NCBI RefSeq assembly: GCF_021026315.1
Contig: NZ_JAJNCX010000018.1
Coordinates: 1 to 57,579, forward strand
Direction of reading: 5' to 3'
DNA from: Rhizobium sp. C4
GTDB taxonomy: Bacteria > Pseudomonadota > Alphaproteobacteria > Rhizobiales > Rhizobiaceae
Length of the DNA stretch: 57,579 bases
Part shown: one piece after another, positions 33,699-41,919 of the stretch
Layout: the number at the start of each line of letters is the position of its first letter
How positions within the stretch are numbered: position 1 is the first letter of the stretch
Notes under the pieces: generated by a model
The model's database searches: none
What the model was told of the DNA's origin: nothing
Seen by the model: only the letters and a program-made list of their open reading frames with translations
Made by a program: the position numbers and the translations under genes

Positions 33699-35849
33699 AT
33701 GAACCAATTCATCATGTCCATGGATGCCGGTGGCACCATGACGGATACGTTCTTCGTCGATGATACGGGACGCTTCGTCGTCGGCAAGGCGCAGACGACG
33801 CCCGCCGATGAATCGATCGGCTTCGGCCGCTCGGTGGAGGACGCGCTGGCGCAATGGGGGCAATCCCCGGAAGCGGTGTTTCCGAAAGTCGCGACCGGCA
33901 TCTATTCCGGCACGTCGATGCTCAATCGGCTTCTGGAGCGGAAAGGTCGACGTCTCGGCGTCATCGTGACGGCCGGTATGGAAGATTATTTCCAGCTCGA
34001 GCGCGGCATTCAGACCTATCTCGGCTATTCGTATCAGGACCGTCTGAAGGTCTTGACGCATCGTCACAATCAGCCCCTGGTCCCGCGCGAGCGGATGAAG
34101 GGTGTGCGTGGCCGCATCGACCTTTTCGGCACGGAAGCCATCCCGCTCTATGAACACGAGGCCGAAGCGGCTGTCGCCGAACTGCTCGACATGGATGTCG
34201 AGGGCATCGTCGTCAACCTGCTGTTCTCCTATGTCAACGGCGCGCATGAAAATGCCGTCAAGGAGGCCGCGCTCAAGGTCATGGAGCGCAAGGGCAAGAG
34301 CGTTCCGATCTATCTCTCTTCCGAGCTTTATCCGGTCATGCAGGATTTTGCCCGGCTCAACACCGTGACGATCGAGGCCTATGCTGCCGAACCGTCGCGC
34401 GGCCAATTCCAGAAAATCGCCAATCGTGCGAAGGGTTTCGGCGGGCAGTTCGAGCTGCGCGTCATGGCCTCGCATGGCGGCACGATCTCGACGGAAGCCC
34501 GCGAGCTTGCCCGCACGCTCATTTCCGGCCCCATCGGCGGTATGGTCGGCGCGCGCCATCTCGGTGCAGAACTTGGCATCGGCAATATTGTCTGCTCGGA
34601 TATCGGCGGCACATCCTTCGACCTCGGCCTGATCACCGGCGGCGAGTTCACCACCAAGACGCAGCCGGACATGGCGCGTTTCGTGCTCAAGCTGCCGCTG
34701 GTCGATATTGACTCGGTCGGTGCCGGCACGGGCTCCTATGTTCGCCTCGACCCGATCTCAAAGCGCATCGAATTCGGGCCGGACAGTGCCGGGTCGCGCA
34801 TCGGCATGTGCTTCGAGCAGGGCGGCGTCGATACGCCGACGCTGTCGGATTGCAACATCATCCTCGGCAATCTCAACCCGAACAACTTCCTCGGTGGCGA
34901 AGTCATCCTCAACAAGGAGCGCAGCTATCAGGCGATCAAGGAGCGTATTGCCGATCCGCTGGGTCTCGACCCCTATGACGCGGCAGAAGGCGTTCTCCAG
35001 CTCTTCGAGAACCACCTGCGCAACGAGGTCTATGCCCGCGTCTTCGGCAAGGGCTATTCGCCGGAAGACTATACGCTCTTCTCCTATGGCGGTGGCGGGC
35101 CGATGCATGTCGCCGGCTACACCAAGGGCCTGAACTTCGCCGATGTTCTGGTTCCGGCATGGGCGGCGGGCTTCTCGGCCTTCGGCTGCGCCTGCGCCGA
35201 TTTCGAATATCGTCTCGACCGCACGGTGAATGTGGCAACGGCCAGCCCGGATTTGGCGCCGGCTGCCTTTGAACAGGGCTTCAACCTGCTTTCCGGCGCA
35301 GTCAATGCCGGGTGGGAGGGGCTTCGTGCCAAGGTGAAGGACGAGTTCTCCAAGTCCGGCGTCGATGCTGCCCAGATCGAGTACCGTCATTGCCTGCGCG
35401 TGCAGTATGTCGGTCAGCTCAACGACGTGGAAATCGAGCTGCCCTTCCAGGAGATCCGCTCGGTTGATGACATCCGCGAAATCATCGAACGCTTCGAGGC
35501 GGCCTATTCGAAGGAATTCTCCCGTTCGGCGAAATCGCCAGAGCTCGGCTACCTCGTCACCAACGTTCTGGTACGCGGCGTGGTCAAGGTGATGAAGCCG
35601 GCGCTGCCGAACTTCCCGCTGCATGGTCCGGAGCCAACGGAAGATGCCCTCAAGGAAATCCGTCCGATCTACCGAAACGGCAAATGGCACGATGCCCGTA
35701 TCTTCGACATGGACGAGCTTCTGCCCGGCAATGTGATCACCGGTCCGGCCGTCATCGAGGCCTCTTCCACGACATTCATGGTCCCGCCCGGTGCTGAAGC
35801 CCGGCTCGACCAGCACCTCATCTTCCACCTGCGTCATCTCGAAGACTGA
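33699..35849 (+). CDS. acxA: Acetone-carboxylase-like beta subunit (hydantoinase/oxoprolinase A family)
   Basis: The protein has about 716 residues, the same length class as acetone carboxylase beta. The N-terminal ATPase (ASKHA-like) P-loop is SMDAGGTMTDTFFVDD, and a second phosphate motif is CSDIGGTSFDLGLITGGEF near residue 305. FSYGGGGPMHVAGY marks the C-terminal core. In acetone carboxylase this subunit phosphorylates the substrate and bicarbonate with ATP. I start at ATG 33699 (GGGAGG ten bases upstream); the frame back to 33555 is spurious. Gene order beta-alpha-gamma is the same as acxABC of Xanthobacter. Substrate is open: acetone, butanone or an aryl ketone. Confidence 0.86.
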   Translation: MNQFIMSMDAGGTMTDTFFVDDTGRFVVGKAQTTPADESIGFGRSVEDALAQWGQSPEAVFPKVATGIYSGTSMLNRLLERKGRRLGVIVTAGMEDYFQLERGIQTYLGYSYQDRLKVLTHRHNQPLVPRERMKGVRGRIDLFGTEAIPLYEHEAEAAVAELLDMDVEGIVVNLLFSYVNGAHENAVKEAALKVMERKGKSVPIYLSSELYPVMQDFARLNTVTIEAYAAEPSRGQFQKIANRAKGFGGQFELRVMASHGGTISTEARELARTLISGPIGGMVGARHLGAELGIGNIVCSDIGGTSFDLGLITGGEFTTKTQPDMARFVLKLPLVDIDSVGAGTGSYVRLDPISKRIEFGPDSAGSRIGMCFEQGGVDTPTLSDCNIILGNLNPNNFLGGEVILNKERSYQAIKERIADPLGLDPYDAAEGVLQLFENHLRNEVYARVFGKGYSPEDYTLFSYGGGGPMHVAGYTKGLNFADVLVPAWAAGFSAFGCACADFEYRLDRTVNVATASPDLAPAAFEQGFNLLSGAVNAGWEGLRAKVKDEFSKSGVDAAQIEYRHCLRVQYVGQLNDVEIELPFQEIRSVDDIREIIERFEAAYSKEFSRSAKSPELGYLVTNVLVRGVVKVMKPALPNFPLHGPEPTEDALKEIRPIYRNGKWHDARIFDMDELLPGNVITGPAVIEASSTTFMVPPGAEARLDQHLIFHLRHLED

Positions 35850-35867
35850 CCGGAAAGGACGACCAAC

Positions 35868-38084
35868 ATGTTGAACAAACTGCAAACTGTTGACAGCCGC
35901 ATCGAAAATATCGGCTGGGAAGGCAAGACGCTCCGGCAGATGCTGACGGAGTCCGACGAGATCTTCGAGCGCACCGGCCATTATCAGGGCCTGAAGGACC
36001 TGAAGATCCGCAACGGCCAGCCGATCCTGTACGAGAAGATCTTCTCGCACCTGCGGGGCGGCCTCGTAAATGCGCGCTCCACAGCGCTCAACATTTCCGC
36101 CTCACCCATCGTGAAGGAAATCGGCGAGCTGTCCTTCGCGCTCTACACGCCGGAGGGCGAATCCGTTGCGCTTTCCACCGGCATCATCGTGCATGTCCAT
36201 ACGATGGCCGATGCGATCAAATATATGATCCGCAACAATTACGAGAAGAATCCGGGCATCGCGCCGGGCCATGTCTTCTGCAACAACAATTCGATGATCG
36301 GCGATGTTCACACCGCCGACGTCCATACGCTGATCCCGATCTTCTGGGAAAACGAGCTGATCGGCTGGGCCGGCGGCGTGACCCATGAAATCGATGTCGG
36401 CGGCATCCAGCCCGGCTCCATGTGCTACGGCCATGCCGACCGCTATGGCGACGGCCTGCTCGTCTCGGCCGAACTCGTCGGCACCAACGACCTCTTCCAC
36501 GAGGACTATCTCCAGCGTTGCCGCGACAACGTGCGCGCCGAGATGTATTGGGTGCTGGACGAAAAGACCCGTCTCACCGGCTGCCAGCTGGTGCGCGAGC
36601 AGGTCTATCGGACGATCGAGGAAGTCGGCCTCGACACCTACAAGTCCTTCATCCGCGAGGCGGTCGAGGAAGGTCGCCGCACGCTGATCGGCAAGGTCAA
36701 GCAGATGGGCTTTCCCGGCGAATACGAAGCCCCGACCTTCATCGATCTGCCCTGGAAGAACGACGAGACGGTCCATCCTCTGGCCCGCAAGGACACGATG
36801 ATGCATGCGCCGCTGCGCATGAAGATCACCGGTGACGGGCATCTTGGCTTGAGCTTCGACGGGGCGAACCAGTGGGACTATCACTCGTTCAACTGCGCGC
36901 CGTCACCGATGCAGGGCGCGATGTGGGTGCAGCTCACCCAGACGCTCTGGAACTCGGACAAGATCAATGACGGGGCCTATTATGCCACCTCCATCGAACT
37001 GCCGAAGGGATCGTGGTGCAATCCGGACTATGACAAGGTTTCGACCACGCTCACCTGGTTCTTCCTGATCCCGAGCTTCACCGGCTTCGTGCGCAGCCTC
37101 GCGCGCTCTTACTTTGCGCGTGGCTATCTGGAGGAGATTTCCGCCTCCTATCCCTGCACCTGGAACCTGCTGCAGGGTGGTGGCATCAACCACTTCGGCC
37201 AGCCGTCGGCCTTCACCAACTTCGAGATCTCCTGCCAGGGCACGGGTGCAGCCTATGTCAAGGACGGGGAGGCGACATGCGCCGCCATGTGGAACCCGGA
37301 AGGCGACATGGGCGAGGTCGAAACCTGGGAACATCTCGAACCGCTGCTCTATCTCGGCCGTGGCCGCAAGGCCAACACGTCGGGAGCCGGCAAGTATCGC
37401 GGTGGCTGCGGGGCTGAAAGTCTGCGCATGCTCTTCAAGACGCAGTCGCAGATCCTGTTCAGTGCAGGTGAGGGCCATGTCTTCTCGTCCGCCGGCGTCT
37501 TCGGCGGCTATCCGGGCAATTCCGGCTATCGCCACAATGTCCATAACTCCAACATGAAGGAACTGACGGCCAGCAAGGCTCCCTATCCGACGCTTGACGG
37601 CGACCCGGAAAACAGTGCCATCAGCGCCATGGTCAAGGGCGATGAGGTCTTCGACCTCAACCAGATGACCGGCCCGCATCCCTTCGGCGAATATGACCTC
37701 TACACCTCCGTCCAGCGCGGTGGTCCGGGTCTGGGCGATCCGCTTGAACGCGATCCGGCCTCGGTCGCTGCCGATGTCAACGGCGGTGAACTTCTGGAGC
37801 GTTTTGCCAAGCCGATCTACGGCGTGGTGCTGACCAAGGGGGCCGATGGCAGGCTGCAGGCCGATGTGGCGGCGACGCAGGCCGAACGCGCCGCGATGCG
37901 CAAGCGTCGTCTCGAGCGTGCCGTCGACACCAAGGACTTTATCGCGCGTGAGCGTGAGCGGGTTCTTGCCGGCAATATCCACGCGCCGGTTCGCGCCATG
38001 TACCAGAGTTCCATGAAACTCTCGTCGCGCTGGGCTGCGCATTTCCGCAACTTCTGGAGCCTTGGCGAAGACTTCTCGTTCTGA
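35868..38084 (+). CDS. acxB: Acetone-carboxylase-like alpha subunit (hydantoinase/oxoprolinase B family)
   Basis: The protein has 738 residues, HyuB-type. It resembles the alpha subunit of acetone carboxylase along its whole length: GIIVHVHTMADAIKYMIRNN, FCNNNSMIGDVHTADVHT, GWAGGVTHEIDVGG, and the late KYRGGCGAESLRMLFK. The His and Asp residues of GDVHTADVHT plus His of GVTHEID correspond to the residues I recall as Mn ligands in the Xanthobacter enzyme. In this family it carries out carboxylation of the phosphorylated enol. GGAAAGGA precedes the ATG, 18 nt after the beta subunit stop. Its C-terminus ends NFWSLGEDFSF, shorter than the Xanthobacter subunit. Confidence 0.87.
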   Translation: MLNKLQTVDSRIENIGWEGKTLRQMLTESDEIFERTGHYQGLKDLKIRNGQPILYEKIFSHLRGGLVNARSTALNISASPIVKEIGELSFALYTPEGESVALSTGIIVHVHTMADAIKYMIRNNYEKNPGIAPGHVFCNNNSMIGDVHTADVHTLIPIFWENELIGWAGGVTHEIDVGGIQPGSMCYGHADRYGDGLLVSAELVGTNDLFHEDYLQRCRDNVRAEMYWVLDEKTRLTGCQLVREQVYRTIEEVGLDTYKSFIREAVEEGRRTLIGKVKQMGFPGEYEAPTFIDLPWKNDETVHPLARKDTMMHAPLRMKITGDGHLGLSFDGANQWDYHSFNCAPSPMQGAMWVQLTQTLWNSDKINDGAYYATSIELPKGSWCNPDYDKVSTTLTWFFLIPSFTGFVRSLARSYFARGYLEEISASYPCTWNLLQGGGINHFGQPSAFTNFEISCQGTGAAYVKDGEATCAAMWNPEGDMGEVETWEHLEPLLYLGRGRKANTSGAGKYRGGCGAESLRMLFKTQSQILFSAGEGHVFSSAGVFGGYPGNSGYRHNVHNSNMKELTASKAPYPTLDGDPENSAISAMVKGDEVFDLNQMTGPHPFGEYDLYTSVQRGGPGLGDPLERDPASVAADVNGGELLERFAKPIYGVVLTKGADGRLQADVAATQAERAAMRKRRLERAVDTKDFIARERERVLAGNIHAPVRAMYQSSMKLSSRWAAHFRNFWSLGEDFSF

Positions 38085-38120
38085 AGTCGCTGCCCGTACA
38101 GATAACTATTGGAGATAACC

Positions 38121-38615
38121 ATGAGTGTATCCCACGACATCAACACCTTGCGGGAGCTGAAAGACGGCAAGCTGAGCTTCGAGAAGCTGCACGGCATGAT
38201 CAGCGGCTTCAAGGACGCGGACCGCTTCGACAAGATGGTCAAGATCTGGCAGGACAGCGTGGAATGGGACGATCCCATCCTGCTGCCACTTGCCGAACAT
38301 CTCTTCGTGGTCCGAAAGCCCGACGGCCGCCGCATCGTCAAATCGACCTGGGGCTATGAATATTGCGACGTGAATGAAAACTGGAAGCTTCACGCCAAGG
38401 TTTTCGTGCGTGACACCGAGGAACTGATCAACGAGATCTATCCGGACAAGCTGGGCTGCGATCCCGAATGGATGCAGCTTCGCGAATATTACGATCCGCT
38501 CTCCGGCACGCTGCTGGAGGTGGAAGTGGTGCCGCCCGGATATCCCATCGTCCACGACTTCAAGCCGGACATCGACACCTTCTACCGTGACTGGCTTGGC
38601 CGGCCGGTGCCGTAA
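38121..38615 (+). CDS. acxC: Acetone-carboxylase-like gamma subunit without the zinc cysteines
   Basis: The protein has 164 residues and matches the small gamma subunit in its end segments: NWKLHAKVFVRDTEEL, HDFKPDIDTFYRDWLGRPVP. In acetone carboxylase gamma, as I recall it, a CxCGHxxC and a CPxCG motif bind zinc. Here the first region reads STWGYEYCDV and the second REYYDPLSGTLLEV, keeping only one cysteine of the set. The fold is therefore likely kept without the metal. I start at 38121 (TTGGAG six bases upstream). It completes a beta-alpha-gamma operon, 37 nt after the alpha gene. Confidence 0.86.
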   Translation: MSVSHDINTLRELKDGKLSFEKLHGMISGFKDADRFDKMVKIWQDSVEWDDPILLPLAEHLFVVRKPDGRRIVKSTWGYEYCDVNENWKLHAKVFVRDTEELINEIYPDKLGCDPEWMQLREYYDPLSGTLLEVEVVPPGYPIVHDFKPDIDTFYRDWLGRPVP

Positions 38616-38713
38616 GCGGCGGCCGGTCTCAGTCTCTTGAATGCGGGGAAGGCGGGGCATCTTGGATGCCTCGGCTTCCCTCGACCAGTTTTAAAGCAGG
38701 AAAGGACAAAACC

Positions 38714-39475
38714 ATGGAATCGATCTTCATCACGGGCGCGGGCTCCGGGATCGGCAAGCACACGGCAACGGTTTTCGCCGCAAAAGGCTGGCGTGTCGGA
38801 CTGGCCGACAACAATGGAGCCGCAGCTGCTGCACTTGCGGCCGAGCTTGGGGGCCATGCGAAAGCCTACACGGTTGATGTCACCAGCCTTGCTTCAATTG
38901 AGACGGCGCTTGCCGATTTCGTCGGCCCCGAAGGCGCGCTGAAGGCGATCTTCAATTCGGCCGGTCTTCTGGAAATGAAGCCATTTGCGGAGGCGAATAT
39001 CGATCGTCTCAACGCCGTCTTCGACGTCAACGTCAAGGGCGTGATCAACTCGACCAAAGCCGCCTTGCCTTATCTGTCCCGGCATGGCGATGCACGGATC
39101 ATCACGATGGGGTCGGTGTCCGGCATTTACGGCATTCCAGATCTTGCGGTCTATTCGTCCTCCAAATTCGCGGTGCGCGGCCTGACCGAAGCGCTGAATG
39201 TCGAACTTGAGGGCAAGGGCATATGGGTCTGCGACCTCATGGTCGCCTATGTAAAAACACCCATGGTGCTCGAAGCCGCAAGCAAGGCGAAGTCCGTGGA
39301 TATTCTCGGCGTCAATGTGACACCCGATCAGGTGGCGGAAACCGTTCTCAAGGCGGTGGACGGGCGTCAGGTCCATTGGTTCGTGACCCCGGAAGATGCA
39401 GGTGTTGCAACCCAGGTCGACAGCATGCCCTGGGAAAGCCGCCGGGATTTTGTCAAGCAAATCACCGGTTATTGA
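38714..39475 (+). CDS. Short-chain dehydrogenase/reductase
   Basis: The protein has 253 residues of the classical SDR type. The cofactor motif is ITGAGSGIGKHTA at residues ~6-18, with LADNN suggesting NAD over NADP. The active site has Ser in TMGSVSGIYG and YSSSKFAVRG near residue 150 for Tyr-xxx-Lys. The start at 38714 has AGGAAAGGA upstream. It follows the carboxylase gamma gene by 98 nt and precedes the ligase. Its likely job is oxidation of a secondary alcohol to the ketone that the carboxylase then uses, as 1-phenylethanol dehydrogenase does in acetophenone degraders. A 3-hydroxybutyrate dehydrogenase role is an alternative. Confidence 0.9.
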   Translation: MESIFITGAGSGIGKHTATVFAAKGWRVGLADNNGAAAAALAAELGGHAKAYTVDVTSLASIETALADFVGPEGALKAIFNSAGLLEMKPFAEANIDRLNAVFDVNVKGVINSTKAALPYLSRHGDARIITMGSVSGIYGIPDLAVYSSSKFAVRGLTEALNVELEGKGIWVCDLMVAYVKTPMVLEAASKAKSVDILGVNVTPDQVAETVLKAVDGRQVHWFVTPEDAGVATQVDSMPWESRRDFVKQITGY

Positions 39476-39528
39476 GTACGGGCCTGTCCGGAGCAGAACG
39501 GGACAGGCCCGTACTGCTCCGGACAGGC
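39476..39528 (+). other. Two overlapping, mutually exclusive hairpins between the SDR and ligase genes
   Basis: Starting directly after the SDR stop codon, arm GTACGGGCCTGTCC (39476-39489) pairs perfectly with 39501-39514 around an 11-nt loop. A second arm, GCCTGTCCGGAGCA (39482-39495), overlaps the first and pairs perfectly with 39515-39528 around a 19-nt loop. The two 14-bp stems cannot form together. No T-run follows. The arrangement resembles an attenuator or a processing/stability switch between two cistrons. Confidence 0.85.
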
Positions 39529-39581
39529 ACGGTTGGGCAAACGGGTCGGTACCCGGCGACAAGTATTGAGGAATGACGGCA

Positions 39582-41123
39582 ATGGATATGCGGATGCGTC
39601 TGATCGATTATCTGGACACCGGGGCATCGCTAGGCGCTGATCGTCCCTGCCTGACCATGTCGGGCAGGGATCACAGCTATGGCGAGGTGCAGGTGCTGAG
39701 CTACCGGGTTGCCCGCAGCCTCGCGGCAAGCGGTATTGCGGCGGGCGACAAGGTTGCCATTCTCTCGGCAAACGATCCCATCGCATTTTCCTGCGTTTTC
39801 GGCATTTCGCGGGCGGGTGCCGTCTGGTGCCCGATCAACCCGCGCAACGAAGCCAACGAGAACCGCTACATCCTCGACAATTTCGATTGCCGCTTCCTCA
39901 TCTTTCACAGCGCCTTTGCGGAGATGGTGGAGAAGATGCTGCCGGATCTGCCGCAGCTCGCGCAGGCTGTCTGCCTGGATGCGGAACTCCCCTTCGCGAT
40001 ATCGCTCGAAGCCTGGATCGACGGTGTGGACGACAGCCCCTTTTCCCGTGAACCGATCGACGATGTCGCCATGATCCCCGGAACCGGTGGCACGACCGGC
40101 AAGCCAAAGGGCGTGATGTTGACCGACACGAATCTCGAAATCATGTCGGCCCTGACATTGATGGGCTATCCGTTCGAGGGGAGGCCGCGCTATCTGGCGC
40201 TCGCGCCGCTGACGCATGCGGCGGGCGTTCTCTGCTTTCCCGTTCTGGCGCTGGGTGGCCAGATTGTGGTCATGTCGCGTCCCGACATCGCCGAGTTCGC
40301 CCGTCTGATCGAGGCACACAGGATCACCCACACATTCCTGCCGCCGACGCTGATCTATATGCTGCTCGACAGTCCCTATCTTGACAAGGCCGATCTCTCG
40401 TCGCTGCAATGCTTCTGGTATGGGGCAGCGCCGATCTCGGTCGCGCGCCTGAAGGAGGCGCTCACGCGCATCGGCCCCATGGCACAATTCTTCGGCCAGA
40501 CCGAAGCGCCGATGATGATCACCGTCATGCCGCCGAAAGACCATTACAACGCGGATGGATCGATTGCCGAGGATCGGCTGCGTTCGGCCGGCCGCGCCGG
40601 CCCGCACGTGCGGCTGGGGATCATTGACGGCGAAGGCAGGCTGCTTCCGGCAGGTGAGCGGGGCGAGGTCGTCCTTCGCAGCTCGCTGGTCATGAAGGGT
40701 TATTACAAGAACCAGGCGGCGACCGAGGAAACCTTCGCCCATGGCTGGCATCACACCGGCGATATCGGCTATCTGGACGAGGACAATTTCCTCTACATCG
40801 TCGACCGTGCCAAGGACATGATCATCACCGGCGGCTTCAACGTCTATTCCGTCGAGGTTGAGCAGGCGCTGGCCCAGCATGACGACGTTCTCGATTGCGC
40901 CGTCGTCGGCTTGCCGGACGACAAATGGGGCGAACGCATCGTCGCCGTCGTCCAGCCCAAGGAAGGCAAGACGATCGACGCCCAAGCCCTCATCGCCTTC
41001 GTCAAGGCCCAGATCGGCAGCATCAAGGCCCCGAAACAGCTCGAAGTCTGGCCCGACCTGCCACGCTCGCGGGTTGGAAAGGTGCTGAAGGCAGAGATCC
41101 GGCAAAAGCTGTCGACGGAATAA
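39582..41123 (+). CDS. Acyl-CoA synthetase / AMP-dependent ligase
   Basis: The protein has about 513 residues of the ANL superfamily. The P-loop A3 motif reads GTGGTTGKPKGVM rather than the usual TSGTTG; A5 is FGQTEAPMM; A7 is HTGDIGYLDEDNFLYIVDR; A8 is KDMIITGGFNVYSVEVE; and the A10 lysine lies in SRVGKVLKAEIR. It activates a carboxylic acid to its CoA thioester via an acyl-AMP. Either ATG 39582 (GAGG ten bases upstream) or 39573 could start it. Position after the carboxylase and SDR suggests activation of the beta-keto acid (acetoacetate-like), comparable to benzoylacetate-CoA ligase in acetophenone degraders. Specificity is inferred from context only. Confidence 0.88.
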   Translation: MDMRMRLIDYLDTGASLGADRPCLTMSGRDHSYGEVQVLSYRVARSLAASGIAAGDKVAILSANDPIAFSCVFGISRAGAVWCPINPRNEANENRYILDNFDCRFLIFHSAFAEMVEKMLPDLPQLAQAVCLDAELPFAISLEAWIDGVDDSPFSREPIDDVAMIPGTGGTTGKPKGVMLTDTNLEIMSALTLMGYPFEGRPRYLALAPLTHAAGVLCFPVLALGGQIVVMSRPDIAEFARLIEAHRITHTFLPPTLIYMLLDSPYLDKADLSSLQCFWYGAAPISVARLKEALTRIGPMAQFFGQTEAPMMITVMPPKDHYNADGSIAEDRLRSAGRAGPHVRLGIIDGEGRLLPAGERGEVVLRSSLVMKGYYKNQAATEETFAHGWHHTGDIGYLDEDNFLYIVDRAKDMIITGGFNVYSVEVEQALAQHDDVLDCAVVGLPDDKWGERIVAVVQPKEGKTIDAQALIAFVKAQIGSIKAPKQLEVWPDLPRSRVGKVLKAEIRQKLSTE

Positions 41124-41140
41124 CATCGCAACAAGCTTGC

Positions 41141-41268
41141 CGAATTGACAAGTCTCTGTGCCATCAGGCCCCCGCAACCAACCTCTCGACATCAAATATA
41201 ACCAAAAAGCCCGCCAGGTGAAAACCAGCGGGCTGTTCGCGTTTGGACGATTTGAATTCGATCAATGC
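41141..41268 (+). repeat. Dispersed terminator repeat, copy 3, in a 406-bp intergenic gap
   Basis: The copy runs CGAATTGACAAGTCTCTGTG, CCATCAGGCCCCCGCAACCAAC, an AT-rich spacer, the AAAAAGCCCGCC...GCGGGCTGTTCGCGTTT hairpin block and GATTTGAATTCGATCAATGC. That right end is shared with copy 1; after it comes the MerR fragment. The remainder of the gap to 41529 shows only an imperfect dyad near 41465-41505, with no supported gene. Confidence 0.85.
41204..41234 (-). terminator. Hairpin terminator downstream of the metal-efflux unit
   Basis: On the minus strand AGCCCGC pairs with GCGGGCT around TGGTTTTCACCTG and is followed by TTTTTGG. On the plus strand the hairpin is followed by GTTCGCG, so it works only for minus-strand transcripts. 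Confidence 0.75.
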
Positions 41269-41278
41269 AGTCACCTGA

Positions 41279-41437
41279 GATGCTCTGAGACGAGACGCGG
41301 CAAGGACACGCCTCGCGGCTCTCAACGCTCGGATTGACGAACTGAACCGTACCCGCGAGGCGGTCGAGCGCCTAGTAGCAGAATGTTCATCCGGCAAAAG
41401 CGGCCCCTGCCCAATCCTGGAGTCGTTTGGCTTGTAG
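41279..41437 (+). pseudogene. 3' remnant of a MerR-type metal-responsive regulator
   Basis: An open frame of 52 codons runs from just after the repeat boundary to TAG 41435-41437. It reads RLAALNARIDELNRTREAVE, then RLVAEC, then GPCPILESFG. The dimerisation-helix pattern followed by Cys and CPIL is typical of the C-terminal end of MerR-family regulators of the CadR/ZntR/CueR kind. The DNA-binding N-terminal half is absent; upstream the frame meets a TGA at 41276 and then the repeat. It sits beside a metal-efflux unit, so it probably regulated that locus before truncation. Confidence 0.72.
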
Positions 41438-41529
41438 CCTCATCTCCCTGGTTAAGGGGGCACCGGCTATTCGGGTGCCTTCCTTGTCGGTGCTGGGCAC
41501 CTTAAGTGCCGCATCATTGGCCCCAACGA

Positions 41530-41901
41530 TCAGAACTTGCCCTGCGCGGTGGTCCCGTCCAGGGTGATCACCTGTATCGCACCCTTGACGCCCGGATTAA
41601 CCGGAACGGGCGAAGTCCCCGTGAGGCGGTTGCCATCGGCAGCAGACAAGGTGAAGCGTTGCGTTGCGCCATCCACCAACAGGATCGCGTTCCCCTTATA
41701 TCCAGCCGCCGGAACCGGCTTATCCGCAGCATCGTATATATAAACGCTGACCTCGGTGGTCCCTGACACCACCAGTTCGACATGGTGGTTTGCGCCTGCG
41801 TCAACCTTCAGTCCACCATTCGGGCCGGGACGGGGTGCGTGGGCATAGGCTGGAAAGGCGGCCATGACGGCGATGGACAGGGCAAGCAGAGTGCGACGCA
41901 T
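41530..41901 (-). CDS. Small secreted protein of the metal-efflux unit
   Basis: The protein has 123 residues with a clear signal peptide (MRRTLLALSIAVMAAFPAYA) and a mature start AHAPRPGPNGG, then GANHHVELVVSGTTEV and a beta-rich domain. It resembles small periplasmic partners encoded with RND metal pumps, which begin with a similar H-x-P-x-x-GG segment and may bind metal through His residues. It has no cysteines. It follows the pump gene by 18 nt on the same strand. A metal chaperone role (CusF-like in position, not in fold) is inferred. Confidence 0.82.
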   Translation of the reverse strand: MRRTLLALSIAVMAAFPAYAHAPRPGPNGGLKVDAGANHHVELVVSGTTEVSVYIYDAADKPVPAAGYKGNAILLVDGATQRFTLSAADGNRLTGTSPVPVNPGVKGAIQVITLDGTTAQGKF

Positions 41902-41919
41902 GGAGTTCTCCTGGTAGGG

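Noticed and set aside
41171-41182. CCCGCAACCA blocks in the dispersed repeat look like the 3' end of tRNA-fMet, suggesting integrase attachment sites.
   Set aside because: Only about 12 bases match. No T-arm precedes them, copies 1 and 2 vary at these bases, and no integrase gene is present in the window.
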